Shown piece after piece: positions 1-8,026 of a stretch of DNA of 64,000 nt (the stretch's first letter is position 1; each line of letters opens with the position of its first letter). The DNA lies in NCBI GenBank assembly GCA_045654645.1, contig JAZONR010000023.1, forward strand, positions 1 through 64,000. Reading direction: 5' to 3'. The position numbers were made by a program, and so were the translations under genes. The notes below the pieces were generated by a model that did no database searches, had not been told where the DNA came from, and saw only the letters and a list, made by a program, of their open reading frames with translations. This DNA comes from HGM04593 sp045654645 (GTDB taxonomy: Bacteria; Bacteroidota; Bacteroidia; Bacteroidales; Bacteroidaceae).

Positions 1-199
1 AAATTTTGACGGTTCGTTTTTCGTTCCTTACTTATACTTTTAACTTCTCTACAAATAAATTCATAAAGAAGCACGTTGTACTGCTTGTCTGTATGGAATG
101 ATGTCAAGGATCTCTTTCTTGCGTCTCGAGAAGAACTAAATATGTTCGTTCCCGAAAGCGAGTGCAAAGGTAAGGCGATTTTTTGAATTACAAAACAAA
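1..199 (-). promoter_or_regulatory. Probable rRNA-operon promoter and pre-16S leader, reading off the left edge
   Basis: On the minus strand a -7 box TACCTTTG lies at 165-172, with TTTG candidates at 191-194 and 196-199. The roughly 165-base transcript that follows has no ORF. It contains a boxA-like CTTGACAT (about 107-114) and ends in a GTAAGGAACG-type stretch that resembles the pre-16S leaders I know from Prevotella and Bacteroides. The 16S gene itself would lie outside the window. The identification rests on remembered leader sequence, not on any rRNA bases seen here. Confidence 0.5.
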
Positions 200-478
200 T
201 CGAGAAGTTTTTTCATATTTTTTGCGAGAAAAAATTAATTACGCACTAAATAATGCGCAATTTTCACAATTTCTCATCAAAAATCACAAATTACACCAGC
301 GTATTCACATTTTCCTAAATGGGATAAGTAAAATACTTTTTTAGAGAAAGAACGCGCCGATGCATCACCTTTGCCCGGCTAAAGTAGCAAATGATTTTCA
401 CACAAAAGAACAATTCTTCTTTTTTTTCACTTTTATTGCGAAATTTGTTCAAAAATATTAAAATTGAGACATTTATAA
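181..478. other. AT-rich intergenic stretch without a gene
   Basis: About 300 bases lie between the probable rRNA promoter and the terminator of the cobalamin operon. The stretch is AT-rich. A short plus-strand reading frame starting at 391 runs into the antisense of the BtuG-like gene and has no codon pattern of its own. Apart from possible upstream activating AT tracts for the rRNA promoter I see nothing in it. Confidence 0.6.
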
Positions 479-504
479 TAAAAACCACAAGATCTTGTGG
501 TTTT
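479..504 (-). terminator. Rho-independent terminator of the cobalamin uptake operon
   Basis: A perfect palindromic hairpin built on AACCACAAGATCTTGTGGTT is flanked by A and T runs. It lies about 12 bases after the stop codon of the BtuG-like gene and ends in a U run on the minus strand. The flanks could also work on the plus strand, but no plus-strand gene ends here. Confidence 0.75.
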
Positions 505-516
505 TACGAAAAGAGA

Positions 517-1572
517 TTACTTCACACGAACTGTCTTTACCGGATTAAGCCCTGCCGGAACAACAGCTACAGAGACACCGTCGGTGTCATAGAAATAAAC
601 ATCACCATCATTAATATAATCGGAAGAAGTAACGCATAAATAATCTCCTGCCAAAGATATCTTATATGGAACGGGAAGAACCTTCTCTTTTATCCAAGGA
701 GAGTCCACCACACCTGTGAATGTATCAAAGGAGAGATATGTTATTGTAGATACCCAATTCTCATCGTATTGGGAGAAGAAGCCGTAAAGCACACCCGATT
801 TACAACAGAACTCTGTCATATTACTACACTGCTCCACCACTGAGACTGCATCACTGCCAAGATCTATACGCTGGAGGGTGCTTGGAATATTCATATAATC
901 GCCAAACGACGCTACATAGAGAGCATCGCCACAAGGCACCACAACTGCAGGATTTATTACAACTTCTACCTTTTTCACCTCTTTGAATTCAACAAGGTCT
1001 ATAACCGAGACGCTATTATCATAGCCCAACGCCGTGTTATAATCCATTCCGCCCGAATTTGCCACATAGAGTTTATCACCAACCACAGCCAACTGTTCGG
1101 GATTGCGTCCCACGGCCACCTTTGCCTCAACCTTGAGTGTGGCTGTATCGAGACGTGCCACATAGCCATCGTACAGAGAGATGTAAACCTTGTTTTTGTG
1201 CGCTGCAAGATAGCGAGGCTGCGCACCGCAATTCACTTGAGCAACAGATTTAGCATCAAGCCCCGCCACCTCAATAGTAGACTCACCCGCAACTGCAATA
1301 TACATCTTGGAGCCATACACCAAAATATCATTAGCATTATTTCCAAGACAACGCCCATTCTGTTGCTCAAAGAATCCCTGCACCACCCTGCCGTCTGATG
1401 CATCATACATTGTAAGCGAGGAATTATTACTTTTCCAATCACCCGCATTCAGCACATAATAGACACCCTCGCCAACAACAGAAACGCCGGCACCCTCTTC
1501 CTCAGTGGAATCACAAGCAATAAAGAAAAAAGAAGAAATAGCCGCAAGCAAAATAAATACATTTGTTTTCAT
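517..1572 (-). CDS. btuG: BtuG-like surface beta-propeller lipoprotein (cobalamin capture)
   Basis: This 351-residue lipoprotein has a signal peptide ending in the lipobox FIAC, with Cys20 as the lipidated residue. The acidic stretch after the Cys (DSTEEE) resembles the Bacteroidetes lipoprotein export signal for the cell surface. The mature part reads as YncE-like beta-propeller blades, with repeated G-x-x-x-Y-V-A/V-N and S-V-I-D-L motifs. It lies 47 bases downstream of a BtuB-like receptor in a riboswitch-controlled operon. In Bacteroides, BtuG is such a propeller: it binds vitamin B12 at the surface and forms a lid on BtuB. The fold and context are seen here; the ligand is inferred from the riboswitch and neighbour. 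It could be a more distant YncE/DUF5074 protein with another corrinoid preference. Confidence 0.8.
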   Translation of the reverse strand: MKTNVFILLAAISSFFFIACDSTEEEGAGVSVVGEGVYYVLNAGDWKSNNSSLTMYDASDGRVVQGFFEQQNGRCLGNNANDILVYGSKMYIAVAGESTIEVAGLDAKSVAQVNCGAQPRYLAAHKNKVYISLYDGYVARLDTATLKVEAKVAVGRNPEQLAVVGDKLYVANSGGMDYNTALGYDNSVSVIDLVEFKEVKKVEVVINPAVVVPCGDALYVASFGDYMNIPSTLQRIDLGSDAVSVVEQCSNMTEFCCKSGVLYGFFSQYDENWVSTITYLSFDTFTGVVDSPWIKEKVLPVPYKISLAGDYLCVTSSDYINDGDVYFYDTDGVSVAVVPAGLNPVKTVRVK

Positions 1573-1619
1573 TTTGGTTTACTTTTAACAGGTTAAACAC
1601 TTTTATATATTATAATCAA

Positions 1620-3602
1620 TCAAAACGAAAGACGTGCCGAAAGCCTCCAGGAAATTCCGGGCATAGGATAGTAACGAATCACCTCATAGCGGCAATCGCC
1701 CACATTCAGCACCTCACCACTCAAGAGCAGCCCACAGGAGCCAAGCATAAACTCCCTATTAGCCGAAAGCGAGTGTTCTACATACCCGTCCATTCTATTG
1801 CGTTCACTGTTTTGCGGCAACATATAGCGCTCACCCACAGCTGTAATAAGCCACGAGAGATTTACATAATCACTCAGAAACGAAACAACAAACTTCCCAG
1901 TGTGCCTTGGAGTATAGGGAAGCTGGTGGCAATAGTTCTTGGAAGAGCTATCTGTTACATCCACCGCATACTGAAAAGAATAGCCTGCATCGAACAGCAG
2001 AGAGATATCCTTGCATAGCGAAAGCTGAAGAGTGGCATCAGCATCAACGCCGACAATTTTCGCCTCACCGAAATTCATCATTCGCCACACATACATAGTT
2101 GGAAGCGCAACAATCTTATCGCACACCTTATTATAATAACCATCAGCTGCAAGAGAGAGATATTCCACCACGCCACCCAAAGAGCCACTCCAGTTTACGC
2201 CCACATTAAACTGCGTAGCTTTCTCAGGCTTTAGCCCAATATTCCCTAAACGCAAATAGTAGAGGTCGGCAAATGTGGGCACACGATAACCATCCTTATA
2301 AGAGAGACGCAAACGCAAAGGCAAGGAGCGCAGCGGTGCAAACGAGAGCGCCACCGAGGGCGACAAACGCTTGAAAGGCTCGGGGCCGGCACCGCCAATT
2401 GTCTCGTCTGCCACATAAGTCCCAAGCAGAGAAGCAGTCGCCAAGAAACGGGGCCTTTCAAACTGCGCGGCAAGCACAGTCATTGAATTTACACGCCTTG
2501 GCGAGAGTTTTTCATTAAAATTGTTATCAAGAGCCGAATATGAGATATCCGAGGTCAGTGCAAAGGAAAGAGCACGCAACGGGGAGTACTTAAAGCCAAG
2601 CGAAGCATAAGCGACGTGCTGCACATTCTTATCAACCTGTTGCCCCGAGAAATAATTTTTATTCACCTCGAGATACTCGGAATAACTATATTCATACTTT
2701 GCACGCGCCTTTAGAGTAAAAAGCGCACCCAACGGCAAGTCATAGGAAGTTTGAAGAGAAAAATCATCATCCCAAAGACGCTCACTATTCTCCTTATTAT
2801 ATAGGTTCACCGCCCCGGGCAAGCCACGCTCCGAATTATAGCCACTCGCTTTAACCTGCAAAGCACCACCACACACCGTGCCAAAAAGATTACCCTCGAA
2901 TGACAACGAACACACATCACTGCTACGTCGCACCTCGCGCGTAACATTGTTTCCATTCACAAGATTGAAGGGATACATTCCATCACTGCGCAAAAAATCG
3001 ACATAGAACGACGACGACCACAGCGGAGAGAAACAACGGGAAAAATAAAACGCAGCATCAGCAAGCCCAAAGGAACCACCACGCAAGCGCACATAGCCGC
3101 CATTGTCATCGGGACGCAACGCTCGCAAAGCCAACAACGACGCCGACGCAAACTCGGAAGCACTTCTCGCAATATCATCATCGGCAACGGAGAGTGTGAG
3201 CAAGCCTACATTCTCAAGAGAGAGACGCCCAAGATCAACCTGACCACTCTGCGCATCGGCAAGCAGCACCCCGTCATAGCTAACCGCCGTATGCTTTGCG
3301 CCAAGCCCACGCACAGAGACCGTCTTGAGGCCGCCCACACCGCCATAATCGCGCACATCCACACCACTCATCCTCTTCACCGCCTCGTCAAGCGACAGGG
3401 CGCCCACTCGACGAAAATCGCTCTGCTCCATAACCTTAGTGGGGGCAGAAGCCCGCAAAGCAGAAGGTATTGAGCGCGAAAGCACCTCCACCTCGAAAAG
3501 TTCCTTGCAAGATACCGTATCAATATCCTGAGCAAAGAGCGGAACGCAAAACAATGACGCCACGACTGCACACAGCAGCCTCAAAAAGGAAAAACAATGC
3601 AT
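1620..3602 (-). CDS. btuB: TonB-dependent outer-membrane receptor, BtuB-like (cobalamin)
   Basis: This protein of about 660 residues is predicted to import corrinoids across the outer membrane using TonB energy. A signal peptide (MHCFSFLRLL, cleaved after LFAQ) is followed by a plug domain with RVGALSLDEAVKRMSGV and VSVRGLGAKHTAVSYDG, and then a beta-barrel ending in the usual aromatic residue (RLSF). The frame is open further upstream to 3746, but that part is riboswitch RNA and encodes no export signal. I therefore place the start at 3602; an ATG at 3650 is the alternative. The riboswitch upstream and the BtuG-like gene downstream make cobalamin or another corrinoid the likely substrate. 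The length fits the BtuB family. Confidence 0.85.
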   Translation of the reverse strand: MHCFSFLRLLCAVVASLFCVPLFAQDIDTVSCKELFEVEVLSRSIPSALRASAPTKVMEQSDFRRVGALSLDEAVKRMSGVDVRDYGGVGGLKTVSVRGLGAKHTAVSYDGVLLADAQSGQVDLGRLSLENVGLLTLSVADDDIARSASEFASASLLALRALRPDDNGGYVRLRGGSFGLADAAFYFSRCFSPLWSSSFYVDFLRSDGMYPFNLVNGNNVTREVRRSSDVCSLSFEGNLFGTVCGGALQVKASGYNSERGLPGAVNLYNKENSERLWDDDFSLQTSYDLPLGALFTLKARAKYEYSYSEYLEVNKNYFSGQQVDKNVQHVAYASLGFKYSPLRALSFALTSDISYSALDNNFNEKLSPRRVNSMTVLAAQFERPRFLATASLLGTYVADETIGGAGPEPFKRLSPSVALSFAPLRSLPLRLRLSYKDGYRVPTFADLYYLRLGNIGLKPEKATQFNVGVNWSGSLGGVVEYLSLAADGYYNKVCDKIVALPTMYVWRMMNFGEAKIVGVDADATLQLSLCKDISLLFDAGYSFQYAVDVTDSSSKNYCHQLPYTPRHTGKFVVSFLSDYVNLSWLITAVGERYMLPQNSERNRMDGYVEHSLSANREFMLGSCGLLLSGEVLNVGDCRYEVIRYYPMPGISWRLSARLSF

Positions 3603-3656
3603 AAAACCAACGTCTATAAAAGCCTTTACCCGAGGCTTTGTATAAAACATAACAGA

Positions 3657-3822
3657 GAAGGCAGGTTTTCTGGCTTGTTCCCCCAAGGCGCCTTCCCACT
3701 CCAATGGAGCAGTGGCAACAGATTGCCTTGGAAACACGGAACTCACAGCTACGGGTATAGCTCCGGATTTTAACCGGATTCCCTTTTACTAACCCCCACC
3801 GCAAGCGAGGGTTACACCTTAT
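3657..3822 (-). promoter_or_regulatory. Cobalamin riboswitch
   Basis: On the minus strand the RNA carries the adenosylcobalamin-riboswitch landmarks in order: a GGGAATCCGGTTAAAATCCGG stem-loop (about 3765-3786), the central GCCACTG segment (about 3711-3717), and the B12 box AAGCCAGAAAACCTGCC (about 3659-3676) near the 3' end. It lies between a good promoter and the receptor start. Cobalamin binding is expected to switch off expression of the receptor and BtuG-like genes. The motif order is directly visible; the mode of control is known from the class. Confidence 0.93.
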
Positions 3823-3828
3823 CCACTG

Positions 3829-3859
3829 CAAATATACATCAAACAACACACACAGCAAA
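3829..3859 (-). promoter_or_regulatory. Promoter of the cobalamin riboswitch operon
   Basis: The minus strand reads TTTG (3856-3859), a 19-base spacer, then TATATTTG (3829-3836). This fits the Bacteroidetes -33/-7 promoter, and transcription would begin just before the first riboswitch helix. Confidence 0.75.
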
Positions 3860-3879
3860 TAAACAAAGTAGAATTTGCA

Positions 3880-3920
3880 CAAAAAAAATGGCGACGCCGA
3901 ATATTCGGTGTCGCCATTTG
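3880..3920 (-). terminator. Terminator of the rpsF-rpsR-rplI operon
   Basis: A hairpin with an ATGGCGAC/GTCGCCAT base and a CCGAATATTCGG apex is followed on the minus strand by a run of eight or more U. It lies about 20 bases beyond the rplI stop codon. Confidence 0.85.
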
Positions 3921-3938
3921 AACTATCTAAGGTCTAAA

Positions 3939-4385
3939 TTACTCAGCCTCAGCAACTACTGTGTAAGAAAGCTTTACAACAACTTCCTTGTGCAACTTGA
4001 TGGTAGCCTCATAAGTACCAACCTCCTTAGCTGCAGAAACAGCGATAATCTTGCGGTCAATCTCAAAACCGAGCTTACCGAGCTCCTCTGCAATCTGAAT
4101 TGCACCTACTGAACCATAGATAGCACCGTTGGCGCTAACCTTGGTAGCAATAGTCAAGCTCACACCAGCAAGCTTAGCTGCAAGAGCCTCTGCATCAGCC
4201 TTAATCTTGGCCAACTTGTGAGCACGCTGCTTCAAGTTCTCAGCAAGAACCTTCTTTGCAGACTCGCTGGCAATAACAGCCTTACCGGTTGGAATCAAAT
4301 AATTACGGCCATAACCGTCCTTAACCTTAACGATATCGTCTTTGTAACCCAAGTTGATTACATCTTCTTTCAATATAAGCTCCAT
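3939..4385 (-). CDS. rplI: 50S ribosomal protein L9
   Basis: This 148-residue protein has the L9 N-terminal signature (MELILKEDVINLGYKDDIVKVKDGYGRNYLIP), the long connecting helix rich in Lys and Ala, and the C-terminal rRNA-binding domain. L9 binds 23S rRNA near the L1 stalk. It is the last gene of a three-gene operon with S6 and S18, 15 bases after rpsR, and is followed by a strong terminator. Length is normal for the family. Confidence 0.98.
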   Translation of the reverse strand: MELILKEDVINLGYKDDIVKVKDGYGRNYLIPTGKAVIASESAKKVLAENLKQRAHKLAKIKADAEALAAKLAGVSLTIATKVSANGAIYGSVGAIQIAEELGKLGFEIDRKIIAVSAAKEVGTYEATIKLHKEVVVKLSYTVVAEAE

Positions 4386-4400
4386 AATTATTCCCTCCTA

Positions 4401-4670
4401 TTATTTCATCATATCAGTAACAAAAGGCAGCAAAGCCAAGTGACGTGCGCGCTTAACAGCCTGCGCAATACGGCGCTGGAACTTCAAAGAAGTACCGGTG
4501 ATGCGACGTGGGAGAAGTTTACCCTGCTCATTCAAGAACTTCTTCAAGAATTCGGGATCCTTGTAATCGATATACTTGATACCGTTCTTCTTGAAACGGC
4601 AGTATTTCTTCTTCTGGACATCAACTGTAGGAGGTGTCAAATATCTGATTTCTGAAGGTGTCTGTGCCAT
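4401..4670 (-). CDS. rpsR: 30S ribosomal protein S18
   Basis: This 89-residue protein carries the S18 motifs: KKKYCRFKKNGIKYIDYKD, the FLNEQGKLLPRRITGTSLKFQRR core, and a basic C-terminal helix ending in ARHLALLPFVTD. S18 pairs with S6 on the platform of the small subunit. The gene follows rpsF with a two-base gap, which suggests translational coupling and equal expression of the two partners. Confidence 0.98.
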   Translation of the reverse strand: MAQTPSEIRYLTPPTVDVQKKKYCRFKKNGIKYIDYKDPEFLKKFLNEQGKLLPRRITGTSLKFQRRIAQAVKRARHLALLPFVTDMMK

Positions 4671-4672
4671 AA

Positions 4673-5014
4673 TTAGTTCTCCTTATTACCTTTTAAATTT
4701 CTTCTCTTGGCAGCATACTCTGCAGCATACTTATCCAACTTAACTACCAAAGAGCGAATAACGCGCTCATCGCGACGATACTGCAACTCCAACTTTGAAA
4801 TAACCTTAGGCTCTGCATTGAACTCGAACATTACATAAAAGCCAGTGGTCTTCTTCTGAATGGGGTAAGCAAGCTTCTTAAGTCCCCAGTTCTCCTCATT
4901 GACAATCTCAGCACCTTCTGCAGTGAGAATGCCCTTGAACTTCTCTACCGCTTCCTTCATCTGAGCATCAGACAAAACGGGAGTCAAAATGAAAACGGTC
5001 TCGTATTGATTCAT
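4673..5014 (-). CDS. rpsF: 30S ribosomal protein S6
   Basis: This 113-residue S6 protein starts MNQYETVFILTPVLSD and shows the family's ferredoxin-like pattern, including GLKKLAYPIQKKTTGFYVMFEF and YRRDERVIRSLVVKLDKY. It binds S18 and 16S rRNA in the 30S platform. It is the first gene of rpsF-rpsR-rplI and has a near-consensus promoter about 45 bases upstream. In many bacteria the S6:S18 complex represses its own leader; I did not identify that structure with confidence in the short leader here. Confidence 0.98.
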   Translation of the reverse strand: MNQYETVFILTPVLSDAQMKEAVEKFKGILTAEGAEIVNEENWGLKKLAYPIQKKTTGFYVMFEFNAEPKVISKLELQYRRDERVIRSLVVKLDKYAAEYAAKRRNLKGNKEN

Positions 5015-5060
5015 TTTTAATTAATAAATAGGTTAAACATTCGTTTATTAAACGCGGGTG

Positions 5061-5091
5061 CAAAGGTATGTTTTTTTTTCTTAACAGCAAA
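5061..5091 (-). promoter_or_regulatory. Promoter of rpsF-rpsR-rplI
   Basis: The minus strand has TTTG (5088-5091), a 19-base spacer, and the perfect -7 box TACCTTTG (5061-5068). The spacer contains an A-rich run. The leader to the rpsF start is about 40 bases. Confidence 0.85.
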
Positions 5092-5258
5092 GCCTATCAA
5101 CAACTTTTTGAAAGACAGCCAACAAGATTTCAACAAAACAGCGGTTTTCTGAGCCCTATTTTAGCCATAGAAACCTTTTTTTCCAAAAAAAATTTCATTC
5201 TCTAAATAATTATATGTTACTTTGCAAAAGGAAAATAACTTAAAAAAACAATAGCGCT

Positions 5259-5450
5259 ATGGCAAAGAATATTCAACTAATCGGTCTGCTCCTTGTTTTT
5301 ATTGGAGCTGTAGTAATTGCACTCAGTATGACAATGGGCTGGAACAACAGCAACCTCATCAACTTTGGTTCTGCCGGCATCATCATCGCAGGCCTCATAA
5401 CATACGTCTACGCAGGCAAGAAGATTATGGACGACCAGATGAAAGACTGA
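5259..5450 (+). CDS. Small two-helix membrane protein, function unknown
   Basis: This 63-residue protein has two predicted membrane segments (about residues 7-26 and 34-51, the second beginning NFGSAGIIIAGLITYVY), separated by a short polar turn MGWNNSN, and a charged tail KKIMDDQMKD. I recognise the type as a small Bacteroidetes membrane protein, possibly of the DUF3098 kind, but cannot give a function. A near-consensus -7 box TTACTTTG lies about 30 bases upstream, and a strong hairpin shared with rprY follows the stop. It looks monocistronic and real, with a clean hydrophobic pattern and its own signals. Confidence 0.75.
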   Translation: MAKNIQLIGLLLVFIGAVVIALSMTMGWNNSNLINFGSAGIIIAGLITYVYAGKKIMDDQMKD

Positions 5451-5479
5451 TTGGCACCATTTCTTCCAACAAGAAAGAG

Positions 5480-5522
5480 AATAAGAAAAGTGAAGCACAA
5501 CCGATGCTTCACTTTTCTTATT
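5480..5522. terminator. Bidirectional terminator between the small membrane protein and rprY
   Basis: A perfect 18-base-pair stem (arms 5480-5497 and 5505-5522, core AAGTGAAGCA/TGCTTCACTT) encloses a 7-base loop. It is U-rich at the 3' side on both strands, as expected between convergent genes. Confidence 0.85.
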
Positions 5523-5557
5523 TATAACAAGGAGTAAAACCCCTGCTCAGAAAGGTA

Positions 5558-6259
5558 TCATCCTTCGGGCTCAGGAGTAATGAGCTTGTAACCCTTTCCG
5601 TGAATGTTTATAATCTCAACGCTGTCATCCGCCTTAAGGAGCTTGCGCAACTTAGTGATATAAACATCCATACTTCTGGCATTGAAATAGGTATCCTCGG
5701 TCCAAACAGTCTTCAATGCATAGTCGCGCTGAAGCACCTCGTTGCGATGAGCACACAAAAGGTTGAGAAGTTCCGACTCCTTTGTTGTGAGTTTCTGCTG
5801 CTGACCATCGATAGTGAGCAGTTGCTTCTTTGCATCAAAGTCGAAACGGCCTATCTTATACTGCGAATTCTCCTTCAGTTTCTTTCCGCACACGCGACGC
5901 AATACCGTTTCAATGCGCGCCACAAGCACCTCCATTCCAAAAGGCTTTGTTACATAATCATCGGCTCCCAACTTGAAACCTTTCAAAATATCATCATTCA
6001 TATTCTTTGCTGTGAGGAAAATGATAGGCATCTCCGAATCCACGGCACGAATATCCTGCGCAAGTGTGAAACCATCCTTTATGGGCATCATCACATCAAG
6101 CACACAAATATCAAACTTACCCTTCACAAAAGCTTTGTATCCTGCATCGCCATCGGGATAAAGTTCAACATAGAACCCTTTGGCCTGCAGATACTCGCGG
6201 GTGAGCATACTCAGATTCTCATCATCATCGCAAAGCAAAATCCTCTGTTTCTCTTCCAT
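5558..6259 (-). CDS. rprY: Response regulator RprY (OmpR family)
   Basis: This 233-residue regulator has a receiver domain with acidic residues DDD at 11-13, phospho-acceptor Asp55 in CVLDVMMP, and the switch Lys in TKPFG. A winged-helix domain follows (ELLNLLCAHRNEVLQRD and MDVYITKLRKLL). It binds DNA as the partner of the kinase encoded eight bases upstream. In Bacteroides fragilis the pair RprX/RprY was found through its effect on tetracycline resistance by TetQ. The operon ends in a strong bidirectional hairpin. Confidence 0.92.
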   Translation of the reverse strand: MEEKQRILLCDDDENLSMLTREYLQAKGFYVELYPDGDAGYKAFVKGKFDICVLDVMMPIKDGFTLAQDIRAVDSEMPIIFLTAKNMNDDILKGFKLGADDYVTKPFGMEVLVARIETVLRRVCGKKLKENSQYKIGRFDFDAKKQLLTIDGQQQKLTTKESELLNLLCAHRNEVLQRDYALKTVWTEDTYFNARSMDVYITKLRKLLKADDSVEIINIHGKGYKLITPEPEG

Positions 6260-6267
6260 AATTCAAT

Positions 6268-7812
6268 TTATTTTAAAGGTAATACAATTACAAATGTTGT
6301 TCCAACACCACTCTCGCTTTCGGCACGTATAGAGCCACCGTGGGCCTGCACAATCTGCTTCACATAGGCAAGACCAAGGCCAAGGCCCTTCACATTGTGA
6401 ACATTTCCACCCTGCACCCTGAAGAAGCGGTCAAAAATCCTCTTTAAATGTTCGCGTTTAACGCCTATACCATTATCCTTTATGGTGAGCACAAACTTGC
6501 CACCACTGCTACGAGTCGTTATTTCCAGAGCAAGCGGTGCATCGGCACGTCTATACTTCACCGCATTATCCATCAGATTGAACACCACGTTTGTAAAATG
6601 CATCTCATCGACACACACAAACGAATCATCAGCCTCCAGTGAAGTTGTTATAGTGCCGCCAATGTTGTTCACCTTAACCATAAAGGTATTCACAATACCC
6701 GATATCAACTCGTTTGCATCAAGTTCCTTCATCTTCAGTGCTGCTGCATTCTTGCTGTCGAAGAGCGACATCTGCAACACCTTGTCTACCTGAAACTGCA
6801 GACGTTTGGTTTCACTGGCTATGACACCGGAAAGACGCTCCATCATTTCAGGAGTCTTCACAATGCTGCTATCCTGTATCATCTGCGATGCAAGCGATAT
6901 TGTGGAGATTGGCGTCTTGAATTCGTGGGTCATATTATTTATGAAATCATTTTTCATATCCGACATACGTTTGTGCCTAACCGCCATATAGAGCGTAAAC
7001 ACAAAAGTTACCAGCATAACAAACACAAATACCAACGAAGGTAGCATAAATTTAACCGAACCAAAAATAAATTTGTTCAACGCCTGTTGAGGAAAACACA
7101 TCTCCAACATTGCAGAACGGCCGGGTGTCGCATTCTCGAACAGCGGCTGACTCAAAACCTTACCACAGGCAATAGCATCGGCACCGGGAGAAGCGTAAAC
7201 AGTATCGCGACCATCGTAATCGAGAATTCTCAAAGTAAACGGCATATCAACGCCATTATCGGAAAGCTCCGACTGCAACAACTTCTCAACAGCAGCAAAA
7301 TCCCCAATCCTGCTCTCAAGCGGCTTACCACCGGCATTGTCAAGCATATAAAAGACCACCTCGTCGAGCACATCACGCTGATACTTGGCCCTCATCTTCA
7401 ATACATCGTGCTGAAGGCGCTGCGCCTCCTCCACTGTCAGCAACCTGCTCATATCCCTGAACAAGAGCTCCTCGTCCATTGCAAGAGAGGCAGGGATAGC
7501 CGCATTAACTGTGATTGTAGAAACCACGCCTCCTTTTCTTGTAGAGGTTGTGTAGCTGCGCACCACAGCAGGATTACCGGCCACAAAACTACCTTTCTTT
7601 ATATAGTTGCTATTATCCTCAGTAAGATACCTGCGCACCTCCTCAAGCTCAAGCTTATGCGCAACCTGATTGAGGCTGCGGCGTGCGCCCTCATAGAAAT
7701 ACTCCTTGCGAATAGACACAAGAGTATCCACATAAGCCACCTGCAGACAGAGCAATGCAACGCAACACACCGTCATTATTATGGCCACTATACTGATTGT
7801 CATCTTTTTCAT
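6268..7812 (-). CDS. rprX: Sensor histidine kinase RprX
   Basis: This 514-residue kinase has two membrane segments (about 7-25 and 255-277) bracketing a periplasmic domain of about 230 residues with no recognised fold. The cytoplasmic kinase core follows: phospho-acceptor His296 in NNMTHEFKTP, the N box NVVFNLMDNAVKYR, the G1 box IKDNGIGVK, and GLGLGLAYVKQIV. It phosphorylates RprY, encoded directly downstream. A -7 box TATATTTG at 7817-7824 ends only a few bases before the ATG at 7812, so the message may be leaderless or nearly so. Met4 is an alternative start. Confidence 0.92.
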   Translation of the reverse strand: MKKMTISIVAIIMTVCCVALLCLQVAYVDTLVSIRKEYFYEGARRSLNQVAHKLELEEVRRYLTEDNSNYIKKGSFVAGNPAVVRSYTTSTRKGGVVSTITVNAAIPASLAMDEELLFRDMSRLLTVEEAQRLQHDVLKMRAKYQRDVLDEVVFYMLDNAGGKPLESRIGDFAAVEKLLQSELSDNGVDMPFTLRILDYDGRDTVYASPGADAIACGKVLSQPLFENATPGRSAMLEMCFPQQALNKFIFGSVKFMLPSLVFVFVMLVTFVFTLYMAVRHKRMSDMKNDFINNMTHEFKTPISTISLASQMIQDSSIVKTPEMMERLSGVIASETKRLQFQVDKVLQMSLFDSKNAAALKMKELDANELISGIVNTFMVKVNNIGGTITTSLEADDSFVCVDEMHFTNVVFNLMDNAVKYRRADAPLALEITTRSSGGKFVLTIKDNGIGVKREHLKRIFDRFFRVQGGNVHNVKGLGLGLAYVKQIVQAHGGSIRAESESGVGTTFVIVLPLK

Positions 7813-7971
7813 ATCGCAAATATAAACAGTACATTCCTATTTATAAACAAACAGAGAACAAGATTTAAATTCGTTTTTATTAATTAACATTAATCACATT
7901 TTTAATTAACAAATAAGCAAGTATGCATTGCCTATTAATTTCATTTTCGCAAAATTCACCCCATTTTTAAC

Positions 7972-8002
7972 AAAAAAGCAGAGCGGCAACAGCCGCCCTG
8001 CT
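7972..8002 (-). terminator. Terminator of the EF-G2 gene
   Basis: An 11-base-pair stem with a GCGGC/GCCGC core (7977-7987 with 7992-8002) and loop AACA is followed on the minus strand by UUUUUU. It lies 24 bases past the EF-G2 stop and separates this gene from rprX. Confidence 0.85.
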
Positions 8003-8026
8003 TCAACTATCATCACTAAAGATTGT

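Noticed and set aside
391..639. Plus-strand frame of 82 residues at the left edge
   Set aside because: It overlaps the terminator and the antisense of the BtuG-like gene, has no promoter and a biased, low-complexity composition.
3603..3746. N-terminal extension of the BtuB-like receptor
   Set aside because: The extension would be translated from the cobalamin riboswitch; the signal peptide begins at the ATG at 3602.
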